Made by a program: the position numbers and the translations under genes. This document shows, one piece after another, positions 1 through 8,769 of a stretch of 64,000 bases of DNA. The stretch spans positions 1 to 64,000 of the forward strand of contig JANQMN010000150.1 in assembly GCA_028280065.1 (NCBI GenBank), in the 5' to 3' direction. The stretch's first letter is position 1; the number at the start of each line of letters is the position of its first letter. The DNA is from Hahella sp. GTDB lineage: Bacteria; Pseudomonadota; Gammaproteobacteria; Pseudomonadales; Oleiphilaceae. The notes under the pieces are model-generated. The model saw only the letters and a program-made list of their open reading frames with translations. It made no database searches and was not told the DNA's origin.

Positions 1-36
1 AGTCGGAACGAACCTGAATTAAGGAACCTGTTCAAT

Positions 37-62
37 AATGGCCGGTGTATCCGGCCATTTTT
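37..62 (+). terminator. Intrinsic terminator of an upstream gene
   Basis: A 9-bp stem (37-45 pairing with 51-59) closes a 5-base loop and runs into a T-rich stretch on the plus strand. It lies just before the 3' end of the minus-strand asnS gene, so it most likely ends a plus-strand gene that lies left of the window. Read on the minus strand the hairpin lacks a good T-run. Confidence 0.7.
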
Positions 63-87
63 ATTGCGAATAGCTGGCGTTTTTAGA

Positions 88-1485
88 TTAAAAACTAGCG
101 TTATGCGGCGTCCGCGGGAAAGGAATGACATCGCGAATATTTTCCATACCGGTCACATACGCAATTAGGCGCTCAAAGCCCATGCCAAACCCCGCGTGGG
201 GCACGGAACCGTAGCGCCGCAAGTCGCGGTACCAGTCCAGCTCGCCGGTGTCGGCCATGTGTCCCATTCGCGCATCCAAGACACCCAGGCGATCTTCACG
301 CTGGCTACCGCCGATAATTTCACCGATTCCCGGAACCAAAACATCCATGGCGGCAACGGTTTTTTGGTCATCGTTCAGACGCATGTAAAAAGCCTTTATC
401 TCCTTTGGGTAGTTCATCAATATCAGAGGTGCGCCGACATGCTTTTCGGCCAGGAATCGCTCATGCTCCGACTGTAAGTCCAACCCCCATGTCACTGGAA
501 ACTCAAATTTTTCACCGCAGTTTTGCAGGATTTCAATCGCGTCGGTGTAATCCATCCGGACAAAGGGTTTTTCTATAACATGTTGCAGACGATCAATAAC
601 AGTCTTGTCTACCCGCTGGGCAAAAAACGCCATATCATCCGCGCGCTTTTCCAGGACATCCTTAAAGAGGTGTTTCAAGAAGTCTTCAGCCAGGTCGGCA
701 TTGTCCTGCAAATCCGCAAAGGCAATTTCCGGCTCGACCATCCAGAATTCCGCCAGGTGCCTGCTGGTGTTGGAGTTTTCTGCCCGGAAGGTGGGTCCGA
801 AGGTATATACCTTAGACATGGCAAGGCAAAAAGCTTCCACATTCAACTGACCGGAAACCGTCAGAAAGGTCTCTTTGCCAAAGAAATCCCGGCTGAAATC
901 AATATCGCCCAGGTCGTTCCGTGGCGTATTGACCATATCGAGAGTACTGACCCTGAACAGTTCGCCAGCGCCTTCACAATCGCTTGCAGTAATGATGGGG
1001 GTGTTAATCCACTGAAAATTGCGCTCATAGAAGTAGTGATGAATGGCATGGGAGAGCGTCGTTCGTATCCGGGTAACGGCACCGATGGCATTGGTGCGCG
1101 GCCGGAGGTGTGCTACTCCGCGAAGGAATTCGAAGGTATGCCGTTTTTTCGCGACCGGATAGCTTTCCGGATCGTCGACCAAACCCACCACTTCAATTCT
1201 GCCGGCTTGAATTTCACAACTTTGACCTTTAGCCGGAGATTCCACCAGAGTGCCTTCGACAATAATTGAGCAGCCTGTGGTAATCTTCAGTATATCCTGC
1301 TCATAGTTTTCCAAGGTGTTTTCCGCGATTACCTGAATCGCATCGAAACAGCTCCCGTCATGGATGTGGATAAACGACATTCCGGCTTTAGAATCCCGCC
1401 GGGACCGCACCCATCCTTTAACACAAACAGTACTACCTAGCGCTACTTTATCTTCGAGAAGCGTTGTCACTGAATAATTCGTCAT
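88..1485 (-). CDS. asnS: Asparagine--tRNA ligase
   Basis: Cytoplasmic class II aminoacyl-tRNA synthetase that charges tRNA-Asn with asparagine. The 465-residue product has an N-terminal OB-fold anticodon-binding domain (about residues 15-100, with the [12 protein letters not shown] stretch typical of AsnS) and a class II catalytic core. Motif 2 is visible as [12 protein letters not shown], and motif 3 as the C-terminal GFGMGFERL. Length matches the E. coli enzyme (466). The frame is open 46 codons further upstream, but the ATG at 1485 is preceded by a GAGAG purine run and begins the conserved MTNYSV-like N-terminus, so that start was chosen. It is divergent from cmoA, and the 160-bp gap must carry both promoters. 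Confidence 0.96.
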   Translation of the reverse strand: MTNYSVTTLLEDKVALGSTVCVKGWVRSRRDSKAGMSFIHIHDGSCFDAIQVIAENTLENYEQDILKITTGCSIIVEGTLVESPAKGQSCEIQAGRIEVVGLVDDPESYPVAKKRHTFEFLRGVAHLRPRTNAIGAVTRIRTTLSHAIHHYFYERNFQWINTPIITASDCEGAGELFRVSTLDMVNTPRNDLGDIDFSRDFFGKETFLTVSGQLNVEAFCLAMSKVYTFGPTFRAENSNTSRHLAEFWMVEPEIAFADLQDNADLAEDFLKHLFKDVLEKRADDMAFFAQRVDKTVIDRLQHVIEKPFVRMDYTDAIEILQNCGEKFEFPVTWGLDLQSEHERFLAEKHVGAPLILMNYPKEIKAFYMRLNDDQKTVAAMDVLVPGIGEIIGGSQREDRLGVLDARMGHMADTGELDWYRDLRRYGSVPHAGFGMGFERLIAYVTGMENIRDVIPFPRTPHNASF

Positions 1486-1645
1486 TAATTCTCTCATTCT
1501 TAGAAATACTTGCCTGACGGCTAAAAAAACCTTGCATAGTTTAAACTTTGGTCCACTGCTAGGCCAAATAGTTCTCAGTCTGTTTGGCGAATTCCGGTTG
1601 AACGGGTAAAATGCGCGCCACAAATCCTAGAGGTTAACCAACTGA

Positions 1646-2407
1646 ATGGCAGAGCAAGACAGAATCTACGCGACCACCCGGAATGAAGTGAAAGATTTCG
1701 TTTTTGACGAACGCGTAGCCCATGTTTTTGCCGACATGATCAACCGATCTGTCCCCGGCTATCCGATGATCCTCGAAATGCTCGGGGTCATCGCCCACCG
1801 CTATGTTCAGAAAGACAGCCACTGCTATGATTTAGGCTGTTCGTTGGGCGCTTCCACCCTGGCTATCCGACACGCATTGGATGACGTTTCGGCCGAAACC
1901 GGAACCTCGGCCAATCCTCGGAACAGTCGCATTTTCGCCATAGATAATTCTTCGGCAATGGTGGATCGCTGTCGAATAAACCTCCTCAGAGTCCCGAGCG
2001 AAATCCCAACCGAGGTGCTTTGTCAAACCATTGAGGAAACGGAAATCCGCAACGGGTCTCTGGTAGTTCTGAACTTCACCCTGCAATTTTTGCCGCTCGC
2101 CCAAAGAACAGAGGTCCTGAAACGCATTGCCGCCGGCTTGCATCCCGGTGGGGCCTTAGTGTTATCGGAAAAAATCGCGTTTGCAGACCAGCAGAAGCAG
2201 TCGCTGCTGACTGATCTGCATCATGGCTTCAAGCGGGCACGGGGATACAGTGAACTGGAAATCGCCCAAAAGAGATCTGCGCTGGAAAATGTGCTTCTGC
2301 CTGAAACCTTGGACACGCACAGATTGCGCTTACAAGACGCGGGCTTTAACCAGGTGGATTTGTGGTTTCAGTGTTTTAACTTTGTTTCCATACTGGCAAT
2401 TAAATGA
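1646..2407 (+). CDS. cmoA: Carboxy-S-adenosyl-L-methionine synthase CmoA
   Basis: Converts SAM and prephenate to carboxy-SAM, the donor used by CmoB to make 5-carboxymethoxyuridine (cmo5U34) in tRNA. The 253-residue product is a class I Rossmann methyltransferase fold: the SAM loop is YDLGCSLGASTLA (about residues 61-73) and the acidic strand is IFAIDNSSAMV. The N-terminal DRIYATTRNEVKDFVFDE stretch is diagnostic of CmoA. A GAGGTT ribosome-binding site precedes the ATG. Its stop overlaps the cmoB start (ATGA), so the two are translationally coupled. Confidence 0.96.
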   Translation: MAEQDRIYATTRNEVKDFVFDERVAHVFADMINRSVPGYPMILEMLGVIAHRYVQKDSHCYDLGCSLGASTLAIRHALDDVSAETGTSANPRNSRIFAIDNSSAMVDRCRINLLRVPSEIPTEVLCQTIEETEIRNGSLVVLNFTLQFLPLAQRTEVLKRIAAGLHPGGALVLSEKIAFADQQKQSLLTDLHHGFKRARGYSELEIAQKRSALENVLLPETLDTHRLRLQDAGFNQVDLWFQCFNFVSILAIK

Positions 2408-3405
2408 TCGGCTTCGAAGACTTTTTTAATCACATCGGCAAAAACCGACTAGCGCCCTTTGCAACTACCTTGAAAGAAACCCTGTCGAACCGTTACCAAC
2501 CGGCATTGCATGGCGACTACCGGTCCTGGCAGGAACATTTCCAGTTGCTGCCGGAAGTAAGCGCCTGTGCCGTCGATGTCGCTCGAGACTGCATCAGCAT
2601 CGGCACGCAACAAGACCTCACTGAAGAACAACATCAAAAGCTGCTCATCGGTTTACGTGGCCTCCATCCCTGGCGTAAGGGACCGTTTCAACTATTCGGC
2701 CATACCATCGAAACCGAATGGCGATCCGACTGGAAATGGCAAAGGGTCCTTCCCCACATTAAACCCTTGGCTGATCGCTTTGTCCTGGATATTGGTTGTG
2801 GCAGTGGTTATCACTGCTGGCGTATGCTGGGCGAACAGGCGAAGTTCGTGTTAGGCATTGATCCATCCCCCAAATTTGTTTTTCAGTTTCAGGCGGTTAA
2901 AAAATATATTCCTCACGCACCCGTTTACTATCTGCCGCTAAGAGCCGAAGACCTGCCAAAACCGATGCAGGCGTTTGACACGGTCTTTTCCATGGGAGTT
3001 CTCTATCATCGCAAGTCCCCTTTCGACCACTTGGAGGAACTAAAATCGGCACTGCGGCCCGGCGGGGAACTGGTCCTGGAAACGCTTGTGGTGCCGGGAG
3101 ACGAAAATACCGTGTTACTGCCTGCTGACCGCTATGCGCAAATGCGCAACGTCTGGTTCATCGGGAGCGCTCTGGCAACTCAACGGTGGGTGCAGCGTGC
3201 AGGATTTCGGCAGGTGCGAATTGTCGACGAAGCACAAACGACAACGGCAGAACAACACTCGACGGCCTGGATGACCTTCAACTCCCTTGCCGATTTTCTC
3301 GATTCAAATGATCCGAACAAAACCCTGGAGGGATATCCTGCACCGCGAAGGGCCATTATCGTGGCGGAAAAACCCGGCAAATCGCTGAAGGTCGGCACAA
3401 TCTAA
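2404..3405 (+). CDS. cmoB: tRNA U34 carboxymethyltransferase CmoB
   Basis: Transfers the carboxymethyl group from carboxy-SAM to 5-hydroxyuridine at tRNA position 34. The 333-residue length agrees with the family (about 323 in E. coli). An N-terminal CmoB-specific domain (about residues 1-115) carries the HPWRKGPFQLFG stretch. A Rossmann methyltransferase domain follows, with the ligand loop VLDIGCGSGYHCWRML and the FSMGVLYHRKSP motif. It overlaps cmoA by 4 bp. The third enzyme of the pathway, cmoM, lies 2.5 kb downstream on the other strand. Confidence 0.96.
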   Translation: MIGFEDFFNHIGKNRLAPFATTLKETLSNRYQPALHGDYRSWQEHFQLLPEVSACAVDVARDCISIGTQQDLTEEQHQKLLIGLRGLHPWRKGPFQLFGHTIETEWRSDWKWQRVLPHIKPLADRFVLDIGCGSGYHCWRMLGEQAKFVLGIDPSPKFVFQFQAVKKYIPHAPVYYLPLRAEDLPKPMQAFDTVFSMGVLYHRKSPFDHLEELKSALRPGGELVLETLVVPGDENTVLLPADRYAQMRNVWFIGSALATQRWVQRAGFRQVRIVDEAQTTTAEQHSTAWMTFNSLADFLDSNDPNKTLEGYPAPRRAIIVAEKPGKSLKVGTI

Positions 3406-3478
3406 TGAATTCGAAGAGCACAAAAAACAATATAAGAAGCTTACAACACAAACGGTAAACAGCTAAGGGCAAACATAA

Positions 3479-4969
3479 ATGACAGTAAAAACCGCAGATG
3501 TTTTATTGGTAGGCGGTGGTGTTATGAGCACCACGCTGGGAATGCTGCTGAAACAACTCGATCCTGACTTAAAAATCATCATGGTCGAACGCTTGAATCA
3601 TGTTGCACACGAAAGTACCGACGGCTGGAACAACGCCGGAACCGGGCACGCCGCTTACTGCGAGCTAAATTACACACCGGCTGCGGCAAATGGCGCTATC
3701 GAGATAAATCGCGCACTGAAAATTAATGCTGCATTCGAGACCTCCTTGCAGTTTTGGTCTCACCTGGTTGAAACCAAGCAACTTCCGGAACCAACTAAGT
3801 TCATTAACCGGGCGCCACACATGAGCTTTGTTTGGGGTGACACGGATATCCAGTTTCTGAGATCCCGCCACGAAGTGATGTCGTCCCATCATCTTTTCAA
3901 GGACATGCAGTACAGCGAAGACCCTCGGCAAATAACCTCCTGGATGCCACTGGTGATGAAAGGACGAAGCCAGCAGCAACCGGTTGCGGCAACCAGGGTG
4001 ACCTACGGTGCGGATGTGGATTTTGGATCGCTGACCCGGCACATGGTGGACTCGCTGAAGAAGCACGACAACTTTGAACTGCTCTTGAACCATACAGTAA
4101 AAAATCTGATTCACTTTGATAAACATTGGAATGTTCGAGTGAAAGATGAATCTACCGATACCAATACCAGGATTCGCGCTCGTTTTGTTTTCCTCGGTGC
4201 CGGCGGGGCGACGCTCCACTTGCTGCAGCGCACCGGTTTGCCCGAAGCAGAGGGCTATGGAGGTTTTCCCGTCAGCGGCCAATGGCTGGTTTGCACCAAG
4301 CCGGAAATAGTGCAACAACACTTCGCCAAAGTTTACGGAAAAGCTCCGGTAGGCGCACCGCCTATGTCCGTTCCGCACCTCGACACCCGGATTATTGACG
4401 GACACCCTGCCTTGCTGTTCGGTCCATACGCAGGCTTCACGACCAAGTTTCTTAAAAAGGGTTCGCTAATGGATTTACCGAGTTCGGTGAAGGCCGACAA
4501 CCTGAAACCCATGATGTCCGTCGGCATGGGCAATATGGATCTAACCCGCTATCTGATTAAGGAAGCGTTCCAATCGCAAGCTTCACGGATTGATGCGCTA
4601 CGCCATTTTTTCCCGGAGGTGCGCAATGAGGATTGGATACTGCAAACCGCGGGACAACGGGTACAGATTATCAAGAAAACCGATTCCGGCGGGTCCCTGC
4701 AGTTCGGCACCGAAGTGGTAACCTCCGCAGACGGCTCCCTGGCCGCGCTTCTGGGAGCGTCGCCGGGAGCCTCCGTTTCGGTTCAAACCATGATTGAAGT
4801 ATTAGAAAAGTGTTTTGCCGATAAATTGCAGGAAGATGGATGGACTGAAAAAATGCAACAAATAATCCCCTCCTATGGAAAATCCCTGATTGATGACGCC
4901 GAATTATTAAATAGAATTCGCCCCTGGACCTTAGAAACACTCAATATTCCCAAGGAACCGCTTAACTAG
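3479..4969 (+). CDS. mqo: Malate:quinone oxidoreductase
   Basis: FAD-dependent, membrane-associated enzyme that oxidises malate to oxaloacetate and passes electrons directly to the quinone pool, feeding the TCA cycle and respiratory chain. The 496-residue product begins with the FAD dinucleotide-binding motif DVLLVGGGVMSTTLG (residues 7-21). The family signature STDGWNNAGTGHAAYCE follows at about residue 46, and the C-terminal part has the conserved LLGASPGAS. An AAGGGC purine run lies about 9 bases before the ATG. It is monocistronic: the flanking gaps are 73 and 97 bp. Confidence 0.95.
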   Translation: MTVKTADVLLVGGGVMSTTLGMLLKQLDPDLKIIMVERLNHVAHESTDGWNNAGTGHAAYCELNYTPAAANGAIEINRALKINAAFETSLQFWSHLVETKQLPEPTKFINRAPHMSFVWGDTDIQFLRSRHEVMSSHHLFKDMQYSEDPRQITSWMPLVMKGRSQQQPVAATRVTYGADVDFGSLTRHMVDSLKKHDNFELLLNHTVKNLIHFDKHWNVRVKDESTDTNTRIRARFVFLGAGGATLHLLQRTGLPEAEGYGGFPVSGQWLVCTKPEIVQQHFAKVYGKAPVGAPPMSVPHLDTRIIDGHPALLFGPYAGFTTKFLKKGSLMDLPSSVKADNLKPMMSVGMGNMDLTRYLIKEAFQSQASRIDALRHFFPEVRNEDWILQTAGQRVQIIKKTDSGGSLQFGTEVVTSADGSLAALLGASPGASVSVQTMIEVLEKCFADKLQEDGWTEKMQQIIPSYGKSLIDDAELLNRIRPWTLETLNIPKEPLN

Positions 4970-4975
4970 AAAAAG

Positions 4976-5010
4976 GTAACCTGCCTCTTGGAGGCAAACG
5001 ATTACCTCAG
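4976..5010 (+). other. Nested hairpin after mqo
   Basis: Just after the mqo stop an outer GGTAA/TTACC pair encloses an inner TGCCTC/GAGGCA hairpin. There is no convincing T-run directly after it, so it may be an RNA-stabilising 3' structure rather than a classical intrinsic terminator. Confidence 0.35.
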
Positions 5011-5066
5011 GGAACAGGTGTGCATCCGGTCTTTTTGTTGCGGGTACTCAGGAAAATAACAGAACC

Positions 5067-5876
5067 GTGAATATAAGAAGAAAAACCGTTGGCAAGCTTG
5101 GTATATTTTTATGCTGGTTGCTGAGCAGTTTAGGCTCGGCTCAAACCCTTCTACTGGTAACCGGCGAAAATGCCTACCCTCCTCTAACCGGCCCGAAACT
5201 CCCTGAGGGCGGGCTGGTTACTGAAGTCGTGAGACAGGTCTTTCACGACCGGGGTTTCGTTACGGATGTAGCCTACGTCCCCTGGAACCGCGCTTACCAA
5301 ATGACCCTGCAACATGAGGCATTCGCCACCTTTCCCTATGTAAAAGACGAGGAGCGGGAGAAACACTTTCTCTTTTCAAAGCCACTTTTTCAATTTGTCG
5401 AAAAGTTTTTTGTACGAATTAACGATCCCATCACCTTTAGTGAGCCCAAAGATATCTATGGCAAGACCATTTGCCGCCCAATCGGCTATACCGACAAACA
5501 CTTGGAGCAGTTGGTCGAATCGAGGAAAATCTGGTTTTGGCGTCCGGATTCCCTGGAGGCTTGTTTTGACCTACTGGCAAACAACCAGGTTGATTTGGTG
5601 CCTGTCCCGGTTCGGGTAGGCTGGAAAACCGTTAGTCGGCAATATGGTGAAACGGCACCCTTTAAAACCTTACCGCATGTCCTGGGCGTGAATACCCAAC
5701 ACCTCATGGTTTCACGCAGCCACCCTGATGCAGAAGCGCTATTAAAGACATTCAACGATGGATTTAAGCAACTCATCGCCGATGGCACGGCTGCCGAAAT
5801 TTTTCGCCGGCATAATGTTGAGCTTCCTGCATATATTAAAAACAAGTACTTGGAGATTAAACAGAGCGCTTTTTAA
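5067..5876 (+). CDS. Periplasmic solute-binding protein, family 3
   Basis: A 269-residue exported protein. An N-terminal signal peptide (basic MNIRRK, hydrophobic core through about residue 25, cleavage near GSAQ) precedes a bacterial extracellular solute-binding family 3 fold, the amino-acid-binding type of ABC receptors. Visible elements are GENAYPPLTG at the start, VAYVPWNRAYQMTL in the first lobe and a final stretch ending IFRRHNVELP. No permease or ATPase gene is adjacent, so it may be an orphan receptor or environmental sensor. The start is GTG. The last 20 bp overlap the 3' end of cmoM on the opposite strand. A second protein of the family is encoded at 47394-48197. Confidence 0.85.
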   Translation: MNIRRKTVGKLGIFLCWLLSSLGSAQTLLLVTGENAYPPLTGPKLPEGGLVTEVVRQVFHDRGFVTDVAYVPWNRAYQMTLQHEAFATFPYVKDEEREKHFLFSKPLFQFVEKFFVRINDPITFSEPKDIYGKTICRPIGYTDKHLEQLVESRKIWFWRPDSLEACFDLLANNQVDLVPVPVRVGWKTVSRQYGETAPFKTLPHVLGVNTQHLMVSRSHPDAEALLKTFNDGFKQLIADGTAAEIFRRHNVELPAYIKNKYLEIKQSAF

Positions 5877-6669
5877 TCACCCAGTGCAGGTAACGCGCCA
5901 ACCCCATAAAAGCAGGATGCTTGCTGAAACGAAGCTCCATTTCCAACACATCCTCATAGCTTCTACCCGTTTTTATTTTTGGTTGCAGATAATCGAAAAA
6001 GGTACGCACGCCGGTTTCGGCAATCGTCTCGACGGACAGCCCGGTTAGGTATCCCTTCAGCGCAGCCGGATCTATCGGATTATACGGAGTCAAACTTCGC
6101 GAATCCGGAATCCAGACATTTTTCTTAAGTTTGCGAAAATTACCCTGCAGCAGATTGCGAAATAGCAGGCTGTTGCGATTATAAAACGCCAGGGACAGCA
6201 ACCCGTCCTCAGCGAGTTTGCCTAGTGCCAGGCTTACTACTTGATGAGGCTCTTCCACCCATTCGATAACCGCATGCAGAAGGATCAGGTCAAACTTCTC
6301 GTTATTTTTCCGTAAATAGTCCTGCAAGGGTTCCGCCACCCAACTTGTATTACCGAGATCGATGTTTTCCGCTAACAGCCGTTGTCGGGCAGTGTCGAGC
6401 ATGGCGCTCGACAAATCGACCAGGGTAACCGCGCAGCCCGCCTGAATGTATGGCGAACTCAGCCGCGCCTCGCCACAGCCGAGATCCAGAACCTTGGTTA
6501 TTGGCCCCATCCCTGCGGGATCCGCATGCCGTTGCAAATCCCGGCCGATCAAATCCAACCGCAAACGTCCCTTCGAGGTACCATAGATATTCCGGTTAAG
6601 CCGCGCCTGACGGCTGTCGAAATTCTCTCCCAGAACCAAAGGTTCAGTTTTTTTGGGCATAGAAATCAC
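5857..6669 (-). CDS. cmoM: tRNA 5-carboxymethoxyuridine methyltransferase CmoM
   Basis: SAM-dependent methyltransferase predicted to convert cmo5U34 to its methyl ester in tRNA, completing the modification started by CmoA and CmoB. The 270-residue product has the CmoM-specific N-terminal RNIYGTSKGRLRL, the SAM loop VLDLGCGEARLS, and LILLHAVIEWVEEP, LSLAFYNRNSL, LLQGNF and TGVRTFFDYL, all matching the E. coli CmoM (formerly SmtA) pattern as I recall it. The GTG at 6669 is the longest start; an ATG three codons in (6660) is equally possible because neither has a clear ribosome-binding site. It is convergent with the solute-binding protein gene, with 20 bp of shared 3' sequence. Confidence 0.9.
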   Translation of the reverse strand: MISMPKKTEPLVLGENFDSRQARLNRNIYGTSKGRLRLDLIGRDLQRHADPAGMGPITKVLDLGCGEARLSSPYIQAGCAVTLVDLSSAMLDTARQRLLAENIDLGNTSWVAEPLQDYLRKNNEKFDLILLHAVIEWVEEPHQVVSLALGKLAEDGLLSLAFYNRNSLLFRNLLQGNFRKLKKNVWIPDSRSLTPYNPIDPAALKGYLTGLSVETIAETGVRTFFDYLQPKIKTGRSYEDVLEMELRFSKHPAFMGLARYLHWVIKKRSV

Positions 6670-6914
6670 GCTTGATTGAACTAAAAACGATCGCTGGCAA
6701 ATACGCTAAAATGATTGAAATCCTCCGGATAAATTGATCAAGGTTAGCCAAATTCCGGCAACGCTAGACTAAAGTCTCTTGTTGGCGCATAGTTGACCCT
6801 AGCATAATCCAGACTCCTCGCAGTCGCAGCTTTTTAGAATAATTAATTCAGGCACGACGAGATCAACCGTAACAGTTTCACTCATTTCGGATTTTTACAA
6901 TAAACAGGTGAAAT

Positions 6915-8657
6915 ATGGACAATCGTATCCCAGTCTCCAGCCCTTTAGTCATCCTGCATGGTGATGAAATGGCTCAGGTTTCCTTTGAAAAGGTACTTGA
7001 GCAGTTTATCCACAAATACCTTGATATCCAATTGGTGGAATATGATCTTTCCGCGGAGCACCGTTTGGTTACCAACGGCCAAATCGTAAAAGACGCGATT
7101 GAAGCGCTGAAAAAATACGGCGTAGGCGTAAAAAATGCCGGTATGACCGTCAACCGAACGCAATTGGACGAGCTCTTGTCAAAGCATCCCGGCGTTGACG
7201 CCAAAGCGTTAGACAAGCTGGCGACAAAATCGCCCAATGGTGCAATTCGAAAAGGGATCGGAGGCAATATCACCCGGGAGGATATCGCGTTTAACAACAT
7301 TCGCAAAGAACCGCCGGATTGGGTGAATCGCGATATTCAAGTCTTTACCATGAAAGATGGCGGCATTAAGGAAAGTTACAACGCCCTGTCGAAAGTGAGC
7401 GGTATTATTAAGATTTTGTTCGTCGGCGCCAGCGGTGATCCGGTGGAGTTGCACCGGCGGGAAATCAGCAAGGGAGATCCCTGGCTGATAGCCTCCAATG
7501 ATATCGATAAGGTCAAACAATGGGCGCATGCTTTTTTTCAACGCGCGCTTGATGAACAACGACCGGCCTATCTGGGCTTGAAGGACACGGTCATACCCGG
7601 TTATGACGGGGTGATGCGTAAAGTTATCGAGGACATTTTTCAGCAGGACTATAAGGAGAAGTTTCAAACTGCCGGTTTAGACTATTTCTATGAACTCATA
7701 GACGCACAGGCTGCCCGCATCATCGCCAATCCCCCTGAGCGGGCGCTCTGGGGCGTACCCGAAAACACCACTGGACGCAAACTATACAAGTTGGTAAACA
7801 ATTTAAAACAGTTTGGCATTCCAAAACGCAAACACCACGTATCCATATCCCGTATGAGCGCGGGGGGCGGTGATCAATACGGCAGTTTTAACATGGCAAT
7901 GGAACAAGACGGGTTGATCAAGATAGTTCTGGACGGTGTGGAAAAACATGCCAGAAAAGTCCGGAAAAACGACCCCATCCTGTTTATGTCCAACGACCGT
8001 GAAGCCATTAAAGACTGGGTTAGCCAAGTATTCCGCGATGCCTCCAAGAAGGATAAGGAAGTTTATTTCGGGCTCAAGCGAGAGTATATGGAATACGACG
8101 ATGTGTTCAGCACCGTAATTAATGAAGTACGTGAGGAGTTGGTAAAAGACAACACACGGCCACCATCCTTCATGATCATGCGGCCGTCTCGCCAGTTGCG
8201 AAAAATGATATCCGATCCGCCGCGTAATGCGCTGTATCCAACTTTAAACCTCGATGGCGACATATTCTCGGACATTTCAGCCGCGTTGGGCGGGAGTTTA
8301 GCCACAGCGAGTTCGATCATCGAAAGTAAAGACGGAACCATGCTGTACGAAGCACCTCATGGAACCGCACATGATCTGTACCAGCGTTACCTGAATTCCG
8401 ATGGTAAGGATGCGCATTTCAATCCCTCGGCACTTATTTACGCCTTTACCAATGCGTTGGAAATTCTCGGAAAAAGAGAGGCCAATGAGTCTTTGACGAG
8501 TTACTCACTCCGACTGAAAAGGGCTCTGATCAAGACCGTCGACGAAGGCACTATTACAGGCGATATTCGGGGCAAAACGCTAAACCCGGAGGCTGAAAAC
8601 CTGGTCGATATGGCGGGTTTCATGGATCGCATTGAAGAACATTTGAACGCCTCCTGA
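6915..8657 (+). CDS. NADP-type isocitrate dehydrogenase with internal domain duplication
   Basis: Predicted to decarboxylate isocitrate to 2-oxoglutarate. It resembles the eukaryote-like dimeric NADP-IDH family, but at 580 residues it is about 170 longer than the usual 400-415. The N-terminus (LVILHGDEMAQVSFEKVL) and the substrate loop KSPNGAIRKGIGGNITRE (105-122) are canonical. Two related segments then follow. Copy 1 (about 163-278) has YLGLKDTVIPGYDG and the metal-site-like YELIDAQAAR. Copy 2 (about 333-440) has VYFGLKREYMEYDD but no LID motif, and is preceded by the family GDQY (319-322). The cofactor-side end (NLDGDIFSDISAALGGSL, then EAPHGTAHDLY) follows copy 2. Parallel blocks are GIIKILFVGASGDP / GLIKIVLDGVEKHA and ASNDIDKVKQWA / MSNDREAIKDWV. 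A CAGGTGA ribosome-binding site precedes the ATG. Catalytic competence is inferred. Confidence 0.85.
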   Translation: MDNRIPVSSPLVILHGDEMAQVSFEKVLEQFIHKYLDIQLVEYDLSAEHRLVTNGQIVKDAIEALKKYGVGVKNAGMTVNRTQLDELLSKHPGVDAKALDKLATKSPNGAIRKGIGGNITREDIAFNNIRKEPPDWVNRDIQVFTMKDGGIKESYNALSKVSGIIKILFVGASGDPVELHRREISKGDPWLIASNDIDKVKQWAHAFFQRALDEQRPAYLGLKDTVIPGYDGVMRKVIEDIFQQDYKEKFQTAGLDYFYELIDAQAARIIANPPERALWGVPENTTGRKLYKLVNNLKQFGIPKRKHHVSISRMSAGGGDQYGSFNMAMEQDGLIKIVLDGVEKHARKVRKNDPILFMSNDREAIKDWVSQVFRDASKKDKEVYFGLKREYMEYDDVFSTVINEVREELVKDNTRPPSFMIMRPSRQLRKMISDPPRNALYPTLNLDGDIFSDISAALGGSLATASSIIESKDGTMLYEAPHGTAHDLYQRYLNSDGKDAHFNPSALIYAFTNALEILGKREANESLTSYSLRLKRALIKTVDEGTITGDIRGKTLNPEAENLVDMAGFMDRIEEHLNAS

Positions 8658-8769
8658 CAATGGAGCTCCGGCATTCCGGAAACAGGGTGTAGATAGGATT
8701 GAACCAATGCAGTTCGGACAACCGGAAAAGACCTCTTTAACCGCTATTTGAGAAAGAGATTACGGACTA

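Noticed and set aside
523-1269. Long plus-strand frame opposite asnS
   Set aside because: It mirrors the asnS reading frame, has no recognisable domain and no ribosome-binding site; asnS is certain.
3665-4405. 246-codon minus-strand frame opposite mqo
   Set aside because: It is an antisense shadow of the well-conserved mqo gene with no homology of its own.
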